In this document: positions 1 to 11,839 of the stretch, in pieces
Position numbering within the stretch: position 1 is the stretch's first letter
How the letters are laid out: the number at the start of each line of letters is the position of its first letter
Origin: Zymoseptoria tritici IPO323
Taxonomy: Eukaryota; Ascomycota; Dothideomycetes; Mycosphaerellales; Mycosphaerellaceae
NCBI RefSeq assembly: GCF_000219625.1
Contig: NC_018213.1
Span: 1,048,055 to 1,112,054 of the forward strand
Direction of reading: 5' to 3'
Length of the DNA stretch: 64,000 nt
Position numbers and translations under genes: made by a program
The notes under the pieces: model-generated
What the model was told of the DNA's origin: nothing
Seen by the model: only the letters and a program-made list of their open reading frames with translations
Databases searched by the model: none

Positions 1-780
1 ACACTTACGCCAAAAGCGGTGCAGCTCTAGTATTATATAGTCCTTTAGGCTCTTAGCGTTTATCTTGCCCTAGCTGTTGTCCTAGAAGATAAGTCTGCTC
101 TTCTTGTTGCTACTAACGAAGCTATAGACCAACTGCGTCTTTATGCGCTTGTACTTAGGCCTAAGACAGTCCGGATTGAACGCCTTATTAGTACGACGAA
201 TAACTAGAAACTTCTGCTAACCGCCTTAACCAAACGCCGCTGCATTACCGAACTAGAAGGTCCGGCCTCGATTTAACTAATTAATGCACTACTAGCCGAA
301 CTAAGGCCTTAGATCTAGTCTATTAGCGTTAAGGAATAGCGCACGTCTGGCCACTCGTTTAAAGTAACTACGCTCGTTTAGTCTGCGGCGAATCGTGTCG
401 ATTAAGCAAGCCAAGTCGAGCCGTTTACGGATCTGCTTGTACGTTACTCTGCGACCTTCTGCTCTACTAGTTACGTATTCGATAATCCTGTTAGCTACAG
501 GGGTGCTAAACTAACGCAGTCCATAGAATTAACTATGCACACCGGCTAGTGTCGCTGCTTTAGTTGCAATACTATGCACAGTAGTGTATAGCTGGCTGAG
601 GAAGTCTGACTGCGTTAGCTGACTAACGGCTAACAACACTAGCTTCTTACGACTTACCGGCGATGCGATGTAAGGTCTATCCGGCTATACGTTTAAGGGT
701 CTTGATCTGCGTTCGAATGGCATACGAGAGCGTGCCATTGTAACGTCCTTCGTAGCGCTCCTCGTCTGGCAACGGCGGCT
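1..780 (-). pseudogene. RIP-degraded Tc1/mariner-like transposase relic (partial, runs off left edge)
   Basis: On the minus strand one frame (codons starting at positions equal to 1 mod 3) stays recognisable from about 492 down to 1. It first shows a helix-turn-helix-like stretch (about 492-310), then a DDE-type transposase core with FNPDCLRPKYKR (about 180-145), then LIF-stop-DNS-stop-GKINAKSL (about 90-50), which fits the Tc1-like pattern in which tryptophans sit at both stop positions. Nine in-frame stops are visible (starts at 70, 82, 217, 226, 253, 277, 289, 292, 301), eight of them TAG and one TAA, as expected from C-to-T RIP changes of TGG or CAG. The N-terminal part (about 780-492) is visible in fragments and needs at least one frame change. 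CpA is scarce and TpA abundant. The C-terminal part of the catalytic domain lies beyond position 1. The family call is from motif recognition only. Confidence 0.8.
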
Positions 781-1236
781 GCAACACTAGCTAAGGAGTA
801 ACTAGTAGCCATAGCAAACGACGACCGAGTCGGCTATTAGCAAGCACCGGACGGTAACTCTCGACACGGCGACCGACCATAGCGTTAGCACTACTACGAC
901 GACTGGCACTAGCACTAGATTTACCGGCATTAGAAGGAAGGGGGTGGACGGCTAGTGCGAAGGCGTCGGAGCTGCTAGAGCTTAAGAACGAGCAGTTTGG
1001 ATTAACGTACGGCATAGTAACAACGAAGACAACGGAAGGGATAGATACACTGCTCTATACTAATTCTGCGCCCTATATATATGCTAGCTGCCCTCACGCT
1101 ATCGCTGTTAGCTCGACAGCGTAGTGGAGCTGAATCTCCGTAATCTCCGTAGAAGCGCTGTTAAAACGCCCTTAAAACTGACAGCTCTGCAACAACACTA
1201 GCGAATTCGCCTTATATATAACAGATTACATACGCT

Positions 1237-1285
1237 ATTAAACAGCGACATAAAGCCATTAAACAGCGACATAAAGCTATTAAGC
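1237..1285. repeat. 21-bp tandem repeat, about 2.3 copies
   Basis: The 20-bp string attaaacagcgacataaagc starts at 1237 and again at 1258 with no mismatch, and a third partial copy (attaagc) begins at 1279, giving a strict 21-bp period. It lies in the RIP-affected flank of the transposon relic and could be a subterminal repeat of that element. Confidence 0.85.
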
Positions 1286-1414
1286 TAAACACTAGCTACT
1301 GCACACTAAGGTGAGGTAAATGCTATCGCTCTACGCACCGACCTTCCGATATCTAGCATGTTAGTAATTACTGCAGAAGCGAGTGTTTGAGAGCCTTGCA
1401 ACCGCTTAACCGAG

Positions 1415-1454
1415 CTATAGCACCATGCCGGCGACTATAGCACCACACCGGCCA
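1415..1454. repeat. 20-bp imperfect tandem repeat, 2 copies
   Basis: Two adjacent 20-bp units begin with ctatagcacca at 1415 and 1435; they differ mainly at the tgccgg/caccgg positions. They are in the same transposon flank as the 21-bp repeat. Confidence 0.75.
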
Positions 1455-1560
1455 ATTACAACACCCTTGCAGCCCTTACAAGCGACAACATAGTTACTAA
1501 TCGATTCAAGAGCGAGCCCTTGCAACAACGACTTAAAACGGCTAGCTACGACCGGCTGCG

Positions 1561-4500
1561 CAATGTGACTGTATCCAGTGGCCGTTTTCGGGCTGAACGC
1601 TTCTGCGACACGGGTCAGCCTTGTTGATAGAAGTGTTCGAAGTGCTCAGCAGGGCGATCAACTGGTCTCGCTGTTCACTCGAGACAGGAAGTTTGCTTCA
1701 AGCATCCATTTGTCCTGAGGCGTTCGTTGGTTGTGGTCCTGTAGACTCATTTATTATGGTCCACTTGTCACTGTATGTAACAGCGAGCTGGTCGATCTTC
1801 AATGTGTCGTGCTTTCTGAAAGTGGTGGAGGTAGAGGTCGCTTCGACACGTCAACTCGAAGACCATTAGCCCACTTCCACATGACTGCGTTGCACTGCGG
1901 TTGTATTGCCGATGCTCTTGCTGCAGGCGCAGTCTCTAGCTTCCCCAACCGGCTCTTGCCTGTTCGTTCCGGCTGTCAAAAAGAGCGGTCAGAACATTTA
2001 TCCTCCTCGTTGGACGGCGTACCTGCTTCTTTCAGCGTCGTTGCTCTTGCCGTGTGGTCTGTCCGTGTGAACAGAGGTCGAACTGCGCCGCCCAGCAGCA
2101 CCAGTCGCGCGAAGACCAATGCTCTCGTTACGTCGGCTTCGGCATGTCAGAAAACTCCATGTGGGGCTTCCAGTGGGGAGCTCGAATTGAAGCAAGGCCC
2201 ATCATGCACATGCGGCTTTCCGGGGTGTTTTATACCCTGCAACCACGCTGCATCCTGGCAAGCCCAGATGCAACATTAGGAGGGATCAAGGGTGAAGCCG
2301 TTGGCCAATGCGCCGATTGCGTTCTGATCCTCCGGAACAAGTTCTGCAATCTCTGTGACATTGGCCGATTTGAGAGAGTGGATGGTAGGGTGAAGGATTT
2401 CAGGCCACAGCCTGGTAATATCAACCCGGCTATAACAGCCTTGCGCGGCCTTCCGCACATCAAGGACAGCGAGGATCCATTAATATCATTGTCGATTTGA
2501 ACGACCTTGCAATAGAAACTTCGGGCTGTAGGGTTTGCGTGAGGCACAGGCCGCAGTCGCGAAGCTGCGTCTTTCCATCTTCATCATCACTTCGTTTCCT
2601 CGGCGAACTGTCCGGAGGTGGCAGTCTGCTTCGCGTCCGTTCGATTGCTTGCGCCAGCATCACCCAGCGTGGCATACTCCGCGCTGAGTGCGGGTCCACA
2701 GCATCCCGAGTAAGTCTTTGACGAGCAGCTGTCTGTTGCGCTTTTTCTGGTAGGTTGAGCGGGCCATGACCCACGAAGAGCTTCGCATGGATCTTTCCCA
2801 GCTACGCTGCCCACTAGGCAAGGAATGCTTCGAGCAGATCGGGTGAGATAGGAGCTTGCTTGCTGTCGGGTTTTCATCGCCCATCACAATGTCGATCGTC
2901 AATGATCATGCACGCGTGGAGGCTGCCTTTCGTTCACTTGTGAATGGTGACTTTCACGCGGTGATCTCGGCCGGCGTGGCTGGGAAAGGCTTCTGATCTT
3001 ATCTCGCGGCGGAGCGTTGCTTCGGCCAGCCTGAGGCTTTTGCACTCATGCTCCTGGAAGTCGGTGTAACTCGCACATGTAGGAATTGCCGGCGGAAAAG
3101 GTGCATGCAGCGGCACTCGCCTGTAAAGACGGCTGCTGGGGTAGCAAGCTGTGCTCAAGTCGCATCTAACCAACAGCATCCATCATCACAACAACCACGC
3201 CGCATTGATCCCCGGTGTCGTGAAATCGTTGAGTCCTCGCGTATATGGTTTCTGGTGTGGTGTCTGTGAGTGATTTCCGTCCACAGCAGGGTTCTGCGAG
3301 CAATGGTAAGGTACCTTACGTGAGTGTCGTCGTTGTGTCAATTTCTTGCGAGCGTGAGTCTTGACTAGCAGTGCCTCAGAGCAAGAGGTCCACCACAGAG
3401 AAAGTCAGCCCTCCCACCTACGGCATATCCATCGCCATCGTCGACTTCGCATTGCATGACATTGGATGCTGCTGTGCCACATTCGCCTGGTGCATGTTCT
3501 TATGCCAAATCACACACTTTGACATGCGCGCTATGCCCCCTTGGCGGGGCCATGGACGCTAAACAATCGCGTAGGCGTAGTCTCTGTCGTGGACGCACTT
3601 GTCGGAGGCTTGGAGCCCCTTCATTCACTCCCATCCAAGTCGAGCCTCTATCACTGTATCGCTCTCGGTCTGGCTGTTCTTGTCGCAAGGGAATCTCCTC
3701 ATATCACGCGAGACACGTGCAGTTGTGCTTCTCGATCGACGGCGACAGTGTCAGTGTCTCCTCCAAAGTCTACCTCCTAGGAACTCCTAGCCCGCACACC
3801 GGCCGATCCTTGCCACGACCGTCAACCTCCGACGTCCTCCAACACCACCACCTCCTTCACCACCACCCATCCTCTCCCGTCGCACTTCCACCTCCCTCCA
3901 CGCCGAAACACTGGTCATCGTATTGCCAGGATCGCCTCCCCACGACGTTCCAGCCCAAAGCAAATAGAGTTACTGCACCCAGACTTTCCTGTTCGCCGAC
4001 CCTGGAAGCACCAGACCCTCCACCGATAGCCCCAAACGACACCCCAGTTCGTCCGCTGCTCCCAATTTCGACTGCGACAGAAACATTCATCCGATTCCCA
4101 CGCCACCACAACAATAGCTCAGTTGCCAGCGACTGGTGCGACTCCAAGACCACCAACCCGGTACAGACAACATTCACATCGTACAGCGTATCCTCGGCCT
4201 GTCTCCGTTGCCACCGGACGATATCCTTCCATCCTCCGCGCGTGCGGCTGCTCCTCGCGAACCTCCAATCCTCGTCGCCGCCATTACAACCCTGGCCAGA
4301 CCGCCACCGAACCTGCGAGCGTGCCTCTTATAACGACTGCCTCCACTCGAACCATTCGTACCAGTTCTCTTAGCACCCACGCCTGGCGTTGATCAACATA
4401 TTTCGCCGGCTCGAACCCGCATGAGTGCTGTTATCTCCGCCTCCACGAACAACGCACACTTCGCTTATTGAGTTTTGCTCTTAAGCTACCCGGTGGAGGA

Positions 4501-4600
4501 GCTCGGCGATCCTTGCATATTTCGTGCTTCGCGAAAGCTCGACGGCGATACAGCACCCGAAATTCTATCTGCGTTTGGAAAGAGGGAGATAGTCGCAAAC
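1561..4600. other. Intergenic region and long pyrimidine-rich leader of the ras gene; no gene supported
   Basis: Several open frames of 60-305 codons occur on both strands, but none has a recognisable domain, consistent composition or a splice structure. The stretch 3780-4450 is rich in CCACC and CTCC on the plus strand, which is typical of fungal promoters and 5' untranslated leaders, so it is most likely the leader of the downstream Ras gene. The 305-codon frame at 3456-4373 is a by-product of that composition. Confidence 0.5.
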
Positions 4601-5406
4601 ATGTCGCACGGAAAGATGACGCTGTACAAATTGGTGGTGCTGGGCGACGGTGGTGTCGGCAAGACAGCATTGACTATTCAGGTATGCGCTGGAATGCTAC
4701 AGCCGAAATTGCAGGTGGATAAGCTAACCTCGTGCAGTTATGCCTGAACCATTTCGTCGAGACATACGATCCCACCATCGAAGACTCCTACCGAAAACAA
4801 GTACAGATCGACGGCCAATCGTGCATGCTGGAAGTGCTCGACACTGCCGGTCAAGAGGAATACACAGCACTCCGAGACCAGTGGATACGAGACGGCGAAG
4901 GGTTCATTCTGGTCTACAGCATATCATCGCGATCTTCCTTCACGCGGATACAGAAATTCCACCACCAGATACAGCGGGTGAAGGAGTCCTCAATCGCAGG
5001 CTCGCCCACATACCCAGGATCACCAATGTCACATAACTCACTCGGCAGCGCAGCTTTCGGTCCTGCACCGATCATGTTGGTTGGCAACAAGTGCGATCGC
5101 GTCACGGAAAGAGAAGTCTCAACACAGGAGGGGAGCGCCCTGGCGAAACAGCTGAATTGCGAATTTGTGGAGGCATCGGCGAAGAATTGCGTCAATGTGG
5201 AAAAAGCATTTTACGATGTGGTTCGCCAGCTGCGACGACAGAGAGCCAGCGCGCCACCTCGAGGCGGCGCGAGAAATCACGCCGAAGCATCACCACGAAC
5301 ACCTCGAACGAATGGCGGCGAACACTACTCTGACCGGGAGAAGAAGCAGCGGTACCGTCGGTCAGACCGCGATAGAGGAAGAAGCAGCAAATGCGTGGTT
5401 TTGTGA
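4601..5406 (+). CDS. ras2: Ras2-type small GTPase
   Basis: Two exons, 4601-4681 and 4738-5406, separated by a 56-nt intron (GTATGC...GTGCAG, 4682-4737), encode 249 residues. All Ras signatures are present: P-loop GDGGVGKT (15-22), effector loop YDPTIEDSYRKQ, DTAGQEEY, NKCD, EASAK, and a C-terminal CVVL prenylation box preceded by a basic tail. The terminal Leu favours geranylgeranylation. The start MSHGKMTLYKLVVLGDGG and a Gly/Pro/Ser-rich insertion of about 25 residues between the QRVKES helix and IMLVGNK match the filamentous-fungal ras-2 group rather than canonical Ras1. This group acts in hyphal growth and MAPK/cAMP signalling (family knowledge). A second ATG at 4616 is an alternative start. 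No glycine-to-activating change is seen in the P-loop. Confidence 0.93.
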
Positions 5407-6670
5407 GGATGCTCACTGGACACTATTCGGAAAATCAAGCTCTCATCGTGCTTTCGCGCGGACTGTGCGGCTGTGCTGGCTGCGGGAGCAGCTGAAGCGC
5501 ACGAAACGCCTGACCAGCATCAATGAGATTCATGGGCGACAGCGACAACGACTGCGCGCGCGAGCATGTGTGGTTGCGCTGAACATACTCCGTGCCGGAC
5601 GAGGACATAACGAGACGCGGTGATTGAAATGAGATGGCTTCAGTGGAATGATGGCTTCGTGCTGCCAAATGGAGAAGTGCTCGCCGCGCGCTGTAGCGCA
5701 GCACTGCCGCAAGCCGGCGTGGAGCGCTCTGCTCGAGCTCCGCCGACCTCGCTCCACTTTCGGCCGGGCATGGCCTTGGCTACGTTCACGGCGTCGAAGT
5801 CGCGGCAAACGAGGCATCAGGGAATGGGAAGGAGGATCAAAAGGGAGTGACCATGTGCATGCTTGGGATCGCGTATACAAAAAGCTAGGGATGAAATGGA
5901 AGGACACGGTCGTGTCGGACGCGATACCCAGTGAGATAGAGAGTCGCTCAGAAGAGCTTCGGAAGCAAGGACCATTGCAAGATTCATTCTCACCGCTTCA
6001 TTTCGCTCTTCGTGTCCGTCTCCGTCGTCTCGCTGACAGGCTGCGTTCATATGACGCTCCAACTTCCGCTCACACCCAGGTTGTCAGGCAGACCCTCATC
6101 AGCGCCGTGCACCCGTTCGCCAATGCCGTCACTCCGAGCGAGAGAGGTCAAGCAGCAATGCCACACCCAAGGGTCTTGATCCGAAGGATGAGATCGTTTC
6201 CGAGCCGGTCTTCCGCGCAAAACTTCCTGCACTCCATAAACTTCTCCTCTGGATTAGCGGAGTGATTAGGGTTAGGGTTTGGGTTTGGGTTGTGTAAAAG
6301 CCGTGGGACTGGTCGGCGACGATGATGTATCTCGATCGGAAGCAATTGTGAAGGTACCATCTGTTGTGGGTGTGGTCTTTGTGGTGTTCTGGCAATGTTA
6401 CGCCCACTTTTGGTGACCTGAGTGCTGTGTTGTGAGAGTTTGTCGTGGTTCTGCTTGATGTGGTTGGACTTGAGTATGTACTTACTACGTTTCCGAATCA
6501 ACTACATGTTAACACCCACGAATGCTGTCGAATAACATGCAACAGCACAAAAAACCGAGGAGAAGCATAGAACGGATGAAGAAGACCACGATTGACATCA
6601 CGAAAGACATATCATTACATCTCGAGACGTTGCACAGCCGTTCCACAATCTCACATACATCTACAGCCAT
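5407..6670. other. Convergent intergenic region between ras2 and the HAD gene
   Basis: Holds the 3' flank of ras2 (plus) and of the dehalogenase gene (minus). Open frames at 5648-6265 (plus) and 5530-5907 (minus) overlap in opposite orientation and show no recognisable domain. The one notable element is the telomere-like motif at 6264-6292, listed separately. Confidence 0.5.
6264..6292 (+). repeat. Short interstitial telomere-like repeat (TTAGGG/TTTGGG)
   Basis: The plus strand reads two TTAGGG-type units followed by two TTTGGG units. TTAGGG is the standard telomere repeat of filamentous ascomycetes. The tract is short and imperfect, and lies between two convergent genes far from any chromosome end visible here. 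Confidence 0.85.
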
Positions 6671-7544
6671 CTACTTCTCAATCCCCAACTTCTCCGCCGC
6701 AGCAACAAACCCATCCTCCTCCATCTTCACCCAAACATCGACCCACCCCTTCGCCTCCTCCGCCAACCACTCCGGATTCCTCTCCTCCCTCGGCCGCTCC
6801 ACATACAACGTCCAAAAGCCATTGCTCTTCGCATGCTTCAAGTCGTCCAAATGCGCCGCCACCATCATACACTCCTCGGGCTTCAAGCCCATCTTCTCCG
6901 CGGCGCCGAGGTACACTTTCGGACTGGGCTTGTACGACTGGAACATTTCCGAGGAGTAGATGTGCGTGAAGGGCATTTTGGCGTGGGCTTTCATGTCCTC
7001 TAGTAGGGCGACGTTGCCGTTGGAGAGCGTCGCGGTGGTGAATTTCTTGTTCAGCATTGCGAGGCCTTGGACTGTGTCGGACCAGGGGTCGAGGTAGTGC
7101 CAGACAAGACTGAGTTGGAGGACCTTTTCCTCGTTCCAGAGTGAACCGGTGGAGTCAGAAGTGACCAGGCCGCGGTTGGAGAGGATTTCTTGAAGGGCTT
7201 CGAGATGGTGCTGGTCTACGGTTTTGTAGCGGAGACTGGCGTCGTTGGCGATGGCGCGGGTAAAGGCGTAGTAGGTGTTTCGCCATTCTTGGGCGATTTC
7301 TCCCCATTGTTCGTAGGTCTGCGGGTGGGTAAGTGACGGGGAATAGAGAGTGGAAGGGTGGACTGCTGCGAACCATCGCCGAGGCTCTTGATCGGACATC
7401 GCTGCTGATTGAAGACGAGGAATCGAGAGCCTCCTTGGCTGATTTGTACAAGGTGTCCGTGACTGTCTTTCGCCAGTCGACACATGTCCCGAAGACGTCG
7501 AAGAAGAGGCCTTTTGGCTGCGGGTCTCGGAAGGCCGTTGTCAT
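6671..7544 (-). CDS. Haloacid dehalogenase type II-like hydrolase (HAD superfamily)
   Basis: Read as two exons on the minus strand, 7544-7374 and 7318-6671, giving 272 residues. Motif I is FFDVFGT (nucleophile Asp16), motif II TLSNGN, the motif III lysine is in YKPSPKVY, and motif IV AAHLDDLKHAK, the order and spacing of L-2-haloacid dehalogenase type II proteins that hydrolyse 2-haloacids or related small substrates. The intervening 55 nt (7319-7373) must be removed because frames differ on either side; the best splice is GTTCGC...CCGCAG, whose donor is weak for a fungus. Exact splice coordinates are therefore less certain than the gene. The substrate cannot be told from sequence. Confidence 0.85.
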
Positions 7545-8426
7545 GTTTGTCCCAGTGTCGTTTCTTGCCGTGAGATGCTGCAGACGAACATGGAGATGCG
7601 AATACTTATCGTCAAGAGCACACAGTCATAGTGAGAGAGGTATATACATTTCTGCCAATTCGTTACTCCGTCCGCTTACAAGTCAGAGGTGAAAGACCTC
7701 GGCGAAGACCGGTAGCTTGCCAGAGATTTGATGAACGAGCTCGCACAATAGGTAAGTTGTGCATTGGCAGCACCGAATATGACCAAGCCGAGCAGTCGAT
7801 TCACCGTGAGTCACAGAGATGCAGTGAAAGATGATCCGCCTGGTGTTCTGCTGTCTTCGAGACTCTCGTCGGTGACGTTGAAGGCTGCGGCGCTGTCCTG
7901 AAAGATTCCCGGCTTACCACGGTCGCAAAGTGGGTACGCCAATGCACGTCGACCGGTTCATATCCGGACATCACGTTCAAGGCTTCAAAACAAACGCGGT
8001 GGTCATTGCTCAAGATCGAGATCACGCCGAGTACAAGCGCGTCGAGAAGGTAAATAAGAAAGATGTCAGCCGACGCGTCAAGTGCAGTGCTTGCAGGCGG
8101 GTTGTCAGTTAGGCGAAGAGAACAAGAACGCGAATGCTGAAGAGACAAATTGACCAGACGAGTGTGAGTGAACAATAGACTGTGGTATCATTGTTTTGAG
8201 TTCAATTGTTCTCCCCATTGAACTCCTCGAGCCGTTATGCTACACATCAATCAAAACCATAAAGCTCGGCCGAGAGCAGCCTGCTTGAAAAAACCATTCC
8301 CATCTGCGCCATCCATCACCAGCTTTCCCTGAGCCGCAGCACCGTGCTGATGGATATTTCTGAGTCGTGAAAGCATGCAAGTGTGTTGTGTTGTGTTGTG
8401 AAAGAACCCCAAAGACCGGAAACCGC
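7545..8426. other. Intergenic region between the HAD gene and histone H4
   Basis: About 0.9 kb. Contains the 5' flank of the HAD gene and the 3' flank of H4. A 124-codon minus-strand frame (7801-8175) and a 119-codon plus-strand frame (7333-7692) carry no recognisable domain. A short GTGTT microsatellite lies at 8381-8400, in the H4 3' flank. Confidence 0.5.
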
Positions 8427-9990
<1,564 letters not shown>

Positions 9991-10824
9991 GCGACAACAA
10001 CGGTCCTTCACATCATCTCTCCAACACGACTTCATGAGTAACCACCTCGACCTCTCTCGGCACAGATTGTCGGTGTGATGGGCGGTGGATTCTTGGGATG
10101 CTGGCTCTTTCTCACAATTTCAACGGCGTTACAATGGGGCTTTCACACAATTGATTGCATGGGCTGAATGGGTTTCGAGATATCACAACGGTGCACCAAG
10201 GTGGAAGGGTAGCACAACATGCAATGTATCATAATGACAATGGTGCAAAGGCGAAAGCCGCTGATCAAACTTCACAAACGTCTTCAACTCTGTCTGTTGC
10301 TGTGATGCTCGTCTTTCGCGTTGTTTTGATGCTGCTCGATCACGCGTCCACGGGCGCAATTTGCTCTGTCGACTGCTCCGGAAAACTCACCGTCGGCAGT
10401 GCGTGCACGATGTTGCTGCCACGTAGGCACTGAGGTATCTGGAAGCCAAGCTGACTGCAAGTATCAATGGCGACATGCGACGTGGACAGCACGACTAAAA
10501 CGACCTGCCTGGTTGCGATCAAACCCTTCAAAATCCCAGCGAGCAGACTCATCGTCACCTTTCGAGCACTGGAACTGAAGTCCTTCGGCCAAACTACGCC
10601 TATTTGCGGGCAGCACTAGTGCACGCACCGGATCCGTACCACAAGACCCTGTTCCAACGATCTTCAAACGTGAACATCAACACTCGTTTGACCCGCCATG
10701 AACGAATACACCAGGACCGCTGTCGCCAGACAGAACATGCCTCTACGTGCAGCATAACAGCAAAGACCGGCGCAGCGCTTTGGACTTTATCCCTGGAACC
10801 AATGCCTCTGCCAAAGCCCACACC
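9991..10824. other. Intergenic region, H3 3' flank and Mpv17-like gene promoter
   Basis: About 0.8 kb. Small open frames on both strands are unconvincing. The reading frame of the downstream gene is open from 10747 but has no ATG before 10825. Confidence 0.5.
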
Positions 10825-11715
10825 ATGACCTTTGCATTCTTCGCTGGACGGTCCTCTCTTCGCAAACTCCACCACACCGTCCAGCGGAACATCAATCGCC
10901 AGCATAAACGCAATGTCCAACACGAGACTTCGAAGTCCAACGAGCCGCCCTCCACGAGCAAGAGCAAGAGCAGGAATGAGGTCCCATCGAAAGCCTTCTT
11001 CACAGGCTCATACTGGGCCTGGATCGAACCGATCAAGATCCCCTTCCGCGGCTACGAAAACATGCAACAACGCAGTCCACTCATGACACAATTTGAGAGC
11101 AGCCTCATAATCTACTTCCTCGGCGACCTCGCAGCCCAAACCATGCAAACAAACGTCTACATCGACGGCCGGTACGAACCCATCCGCGGTGTGCGAGCCT
11201 TGGTAATTGGCGGAATCTCTAGCATCCCCAGCTACAAATGGTTCCTCTTCCTCGGTCGACACTTCAACTACGCCTCCCACATTAAGAGCCTCGCGGTCAA
11301 GATTACGGTCAACCAGATGTGTTTCACGCCCGTGTTCAACACGTATTTCTTCGGCATGCAGACCTTGCTCGCGGGCGGGTCTTGGGCGGAAGCGAAGGAG
11401 AGGGTAGTGAACACGGTTCCGAGGTCGTTTGTGAGTAGTTGGAAGGTCTGGCCTGTGATCACAGCGTTTTCGTTTACGTTTATACGGCCGCAGAATCGGA
11501 GTGTGTTTGCTGGGGTATTTGCGGTGTTTTGGCAGACTTATTTGAGTTGGTTGAATCGGACGGCGGAGGCCGCGGAGAAGGAGAAGCATAAGATACTGTA
11601 TCAGGCGGGCGCGCAGGAGGTACAACAGCAGGCATGGGTGGAAAAGGACAAGAAGAAGAAGATCAAGAAGAAGCCGAAAGCTGAGAAGAAGGAGACGGAT
11701 ATCACGAAAGAGTAG
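10825..11715 (+). CDS. Mpv17/PMP22 family integral membrane protein
   Basis: Single exon, 296 residues. The start ATG at 10825 has a good context (ACACCATGA) and is the first ATG of the open frame. A basic, Ser-rich N-terminal tract (about residues 8-60) could be a mitochondrial or peroxisomal targeting region. The core has the family's four hydrophobic segments and the signature region around WKVWPVITAFSFTFI (about 208-222), close to the WxxWP pattern of Mpv17, PMP22 and Sym1. The C-terminus is a Lys-rich tail (KKKKIKKKPKAEKK). Family members sit in the inner mitochondrial or peroxisomal membrane and affect solute permeability; the exact substrate is unknown. It is convergent with the SDR gene, 124 bp away. 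Confidence 0.85.
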   Translation: MTFAFFAGRSSLRKLHHTVQRNINRQHKRNVQHETSKSNEPPSTSKSKSRNEVPSKAFFTGSYWAWIEPIKIPFRGYENMQQRSPLMTQFESSLIIYFLGDLAAQTMQTNVYIDGRYEPIRGVRALVIGGISSIPSYKWFLFLGRHFNYASHIKSLAVKITVNQMCFTPVFNTYFFGMQTLLAGGSWAEAKERVVNTVPRSFVSSWKVWPVITAFSFTFIRPQNRSVFAGVFAVFWQTYLSWLNRTAEAAEKEKHKILYQAGAQEVQQQAWVEKDKKKKIKKKPKAEKKETDITKE

Positions 11716-11839
11716 AACTATGTACGGCGAGGTGCAGGATCACCACGTACAAAGGACATCAACGACACTCAGACTCTCCCATAATGATCTAGCGGGAGAC
11801 ACTTCAATACTACTGGTAAGTTTGCTACTCCCCCAATCT

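Larger units (their letters stand above)
781..1560. mobile_element. Flank of the degraded transposon, AT-skewed, no intact gene
   Basis: The TpA- and CTAG-rich composition of the relic continues to about 1500-1560 and then changes to ordinary-looking sequence, so the element or its RIP-affected surroundings probably end here. No clear terminal inverted repeat or TA target duplication could be identified, because the other end is outside the window. The minus-strand open frame at 791-1015 is low-complexity Ser/Ala-rich and lies in a frame different from the recognisable transposase; it is not called as a gene. Confidence 0.5.

Noticed and set aside
791..1015. 74-codon minus-strand frame beside the transposase relic
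   Set aside because: Ser/Ala-rich, not in the recognisable transposase frame; open only by chance in RIP-altered sequence.
1731..2279. 182-codon plus-strand open frame with overlapping frames on both strands
   Set aside because: No recognisable motif, and several mutually exclusive frames overlap it.
3456..4373. 305-codon plus-strand open frame
   Set aside because: Pro/Ser/His-rich low complexity caused by the CCACC/CTCC composition of the ras2 leader; other frames are also open and no domain is visible.
4405..4425. tRNA B-box-like string (minus strand GGTTCGAGCC)
   Set aside because: The bases on either side cannot form a T-arm stem and no A box or acceptor stem is found at the expected distance.
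5648..6265. 205-codon plus-strand frame downstream of ras2
   Set aside because: Composition like non-coding flank, overlapped by antisense frames, no domain.
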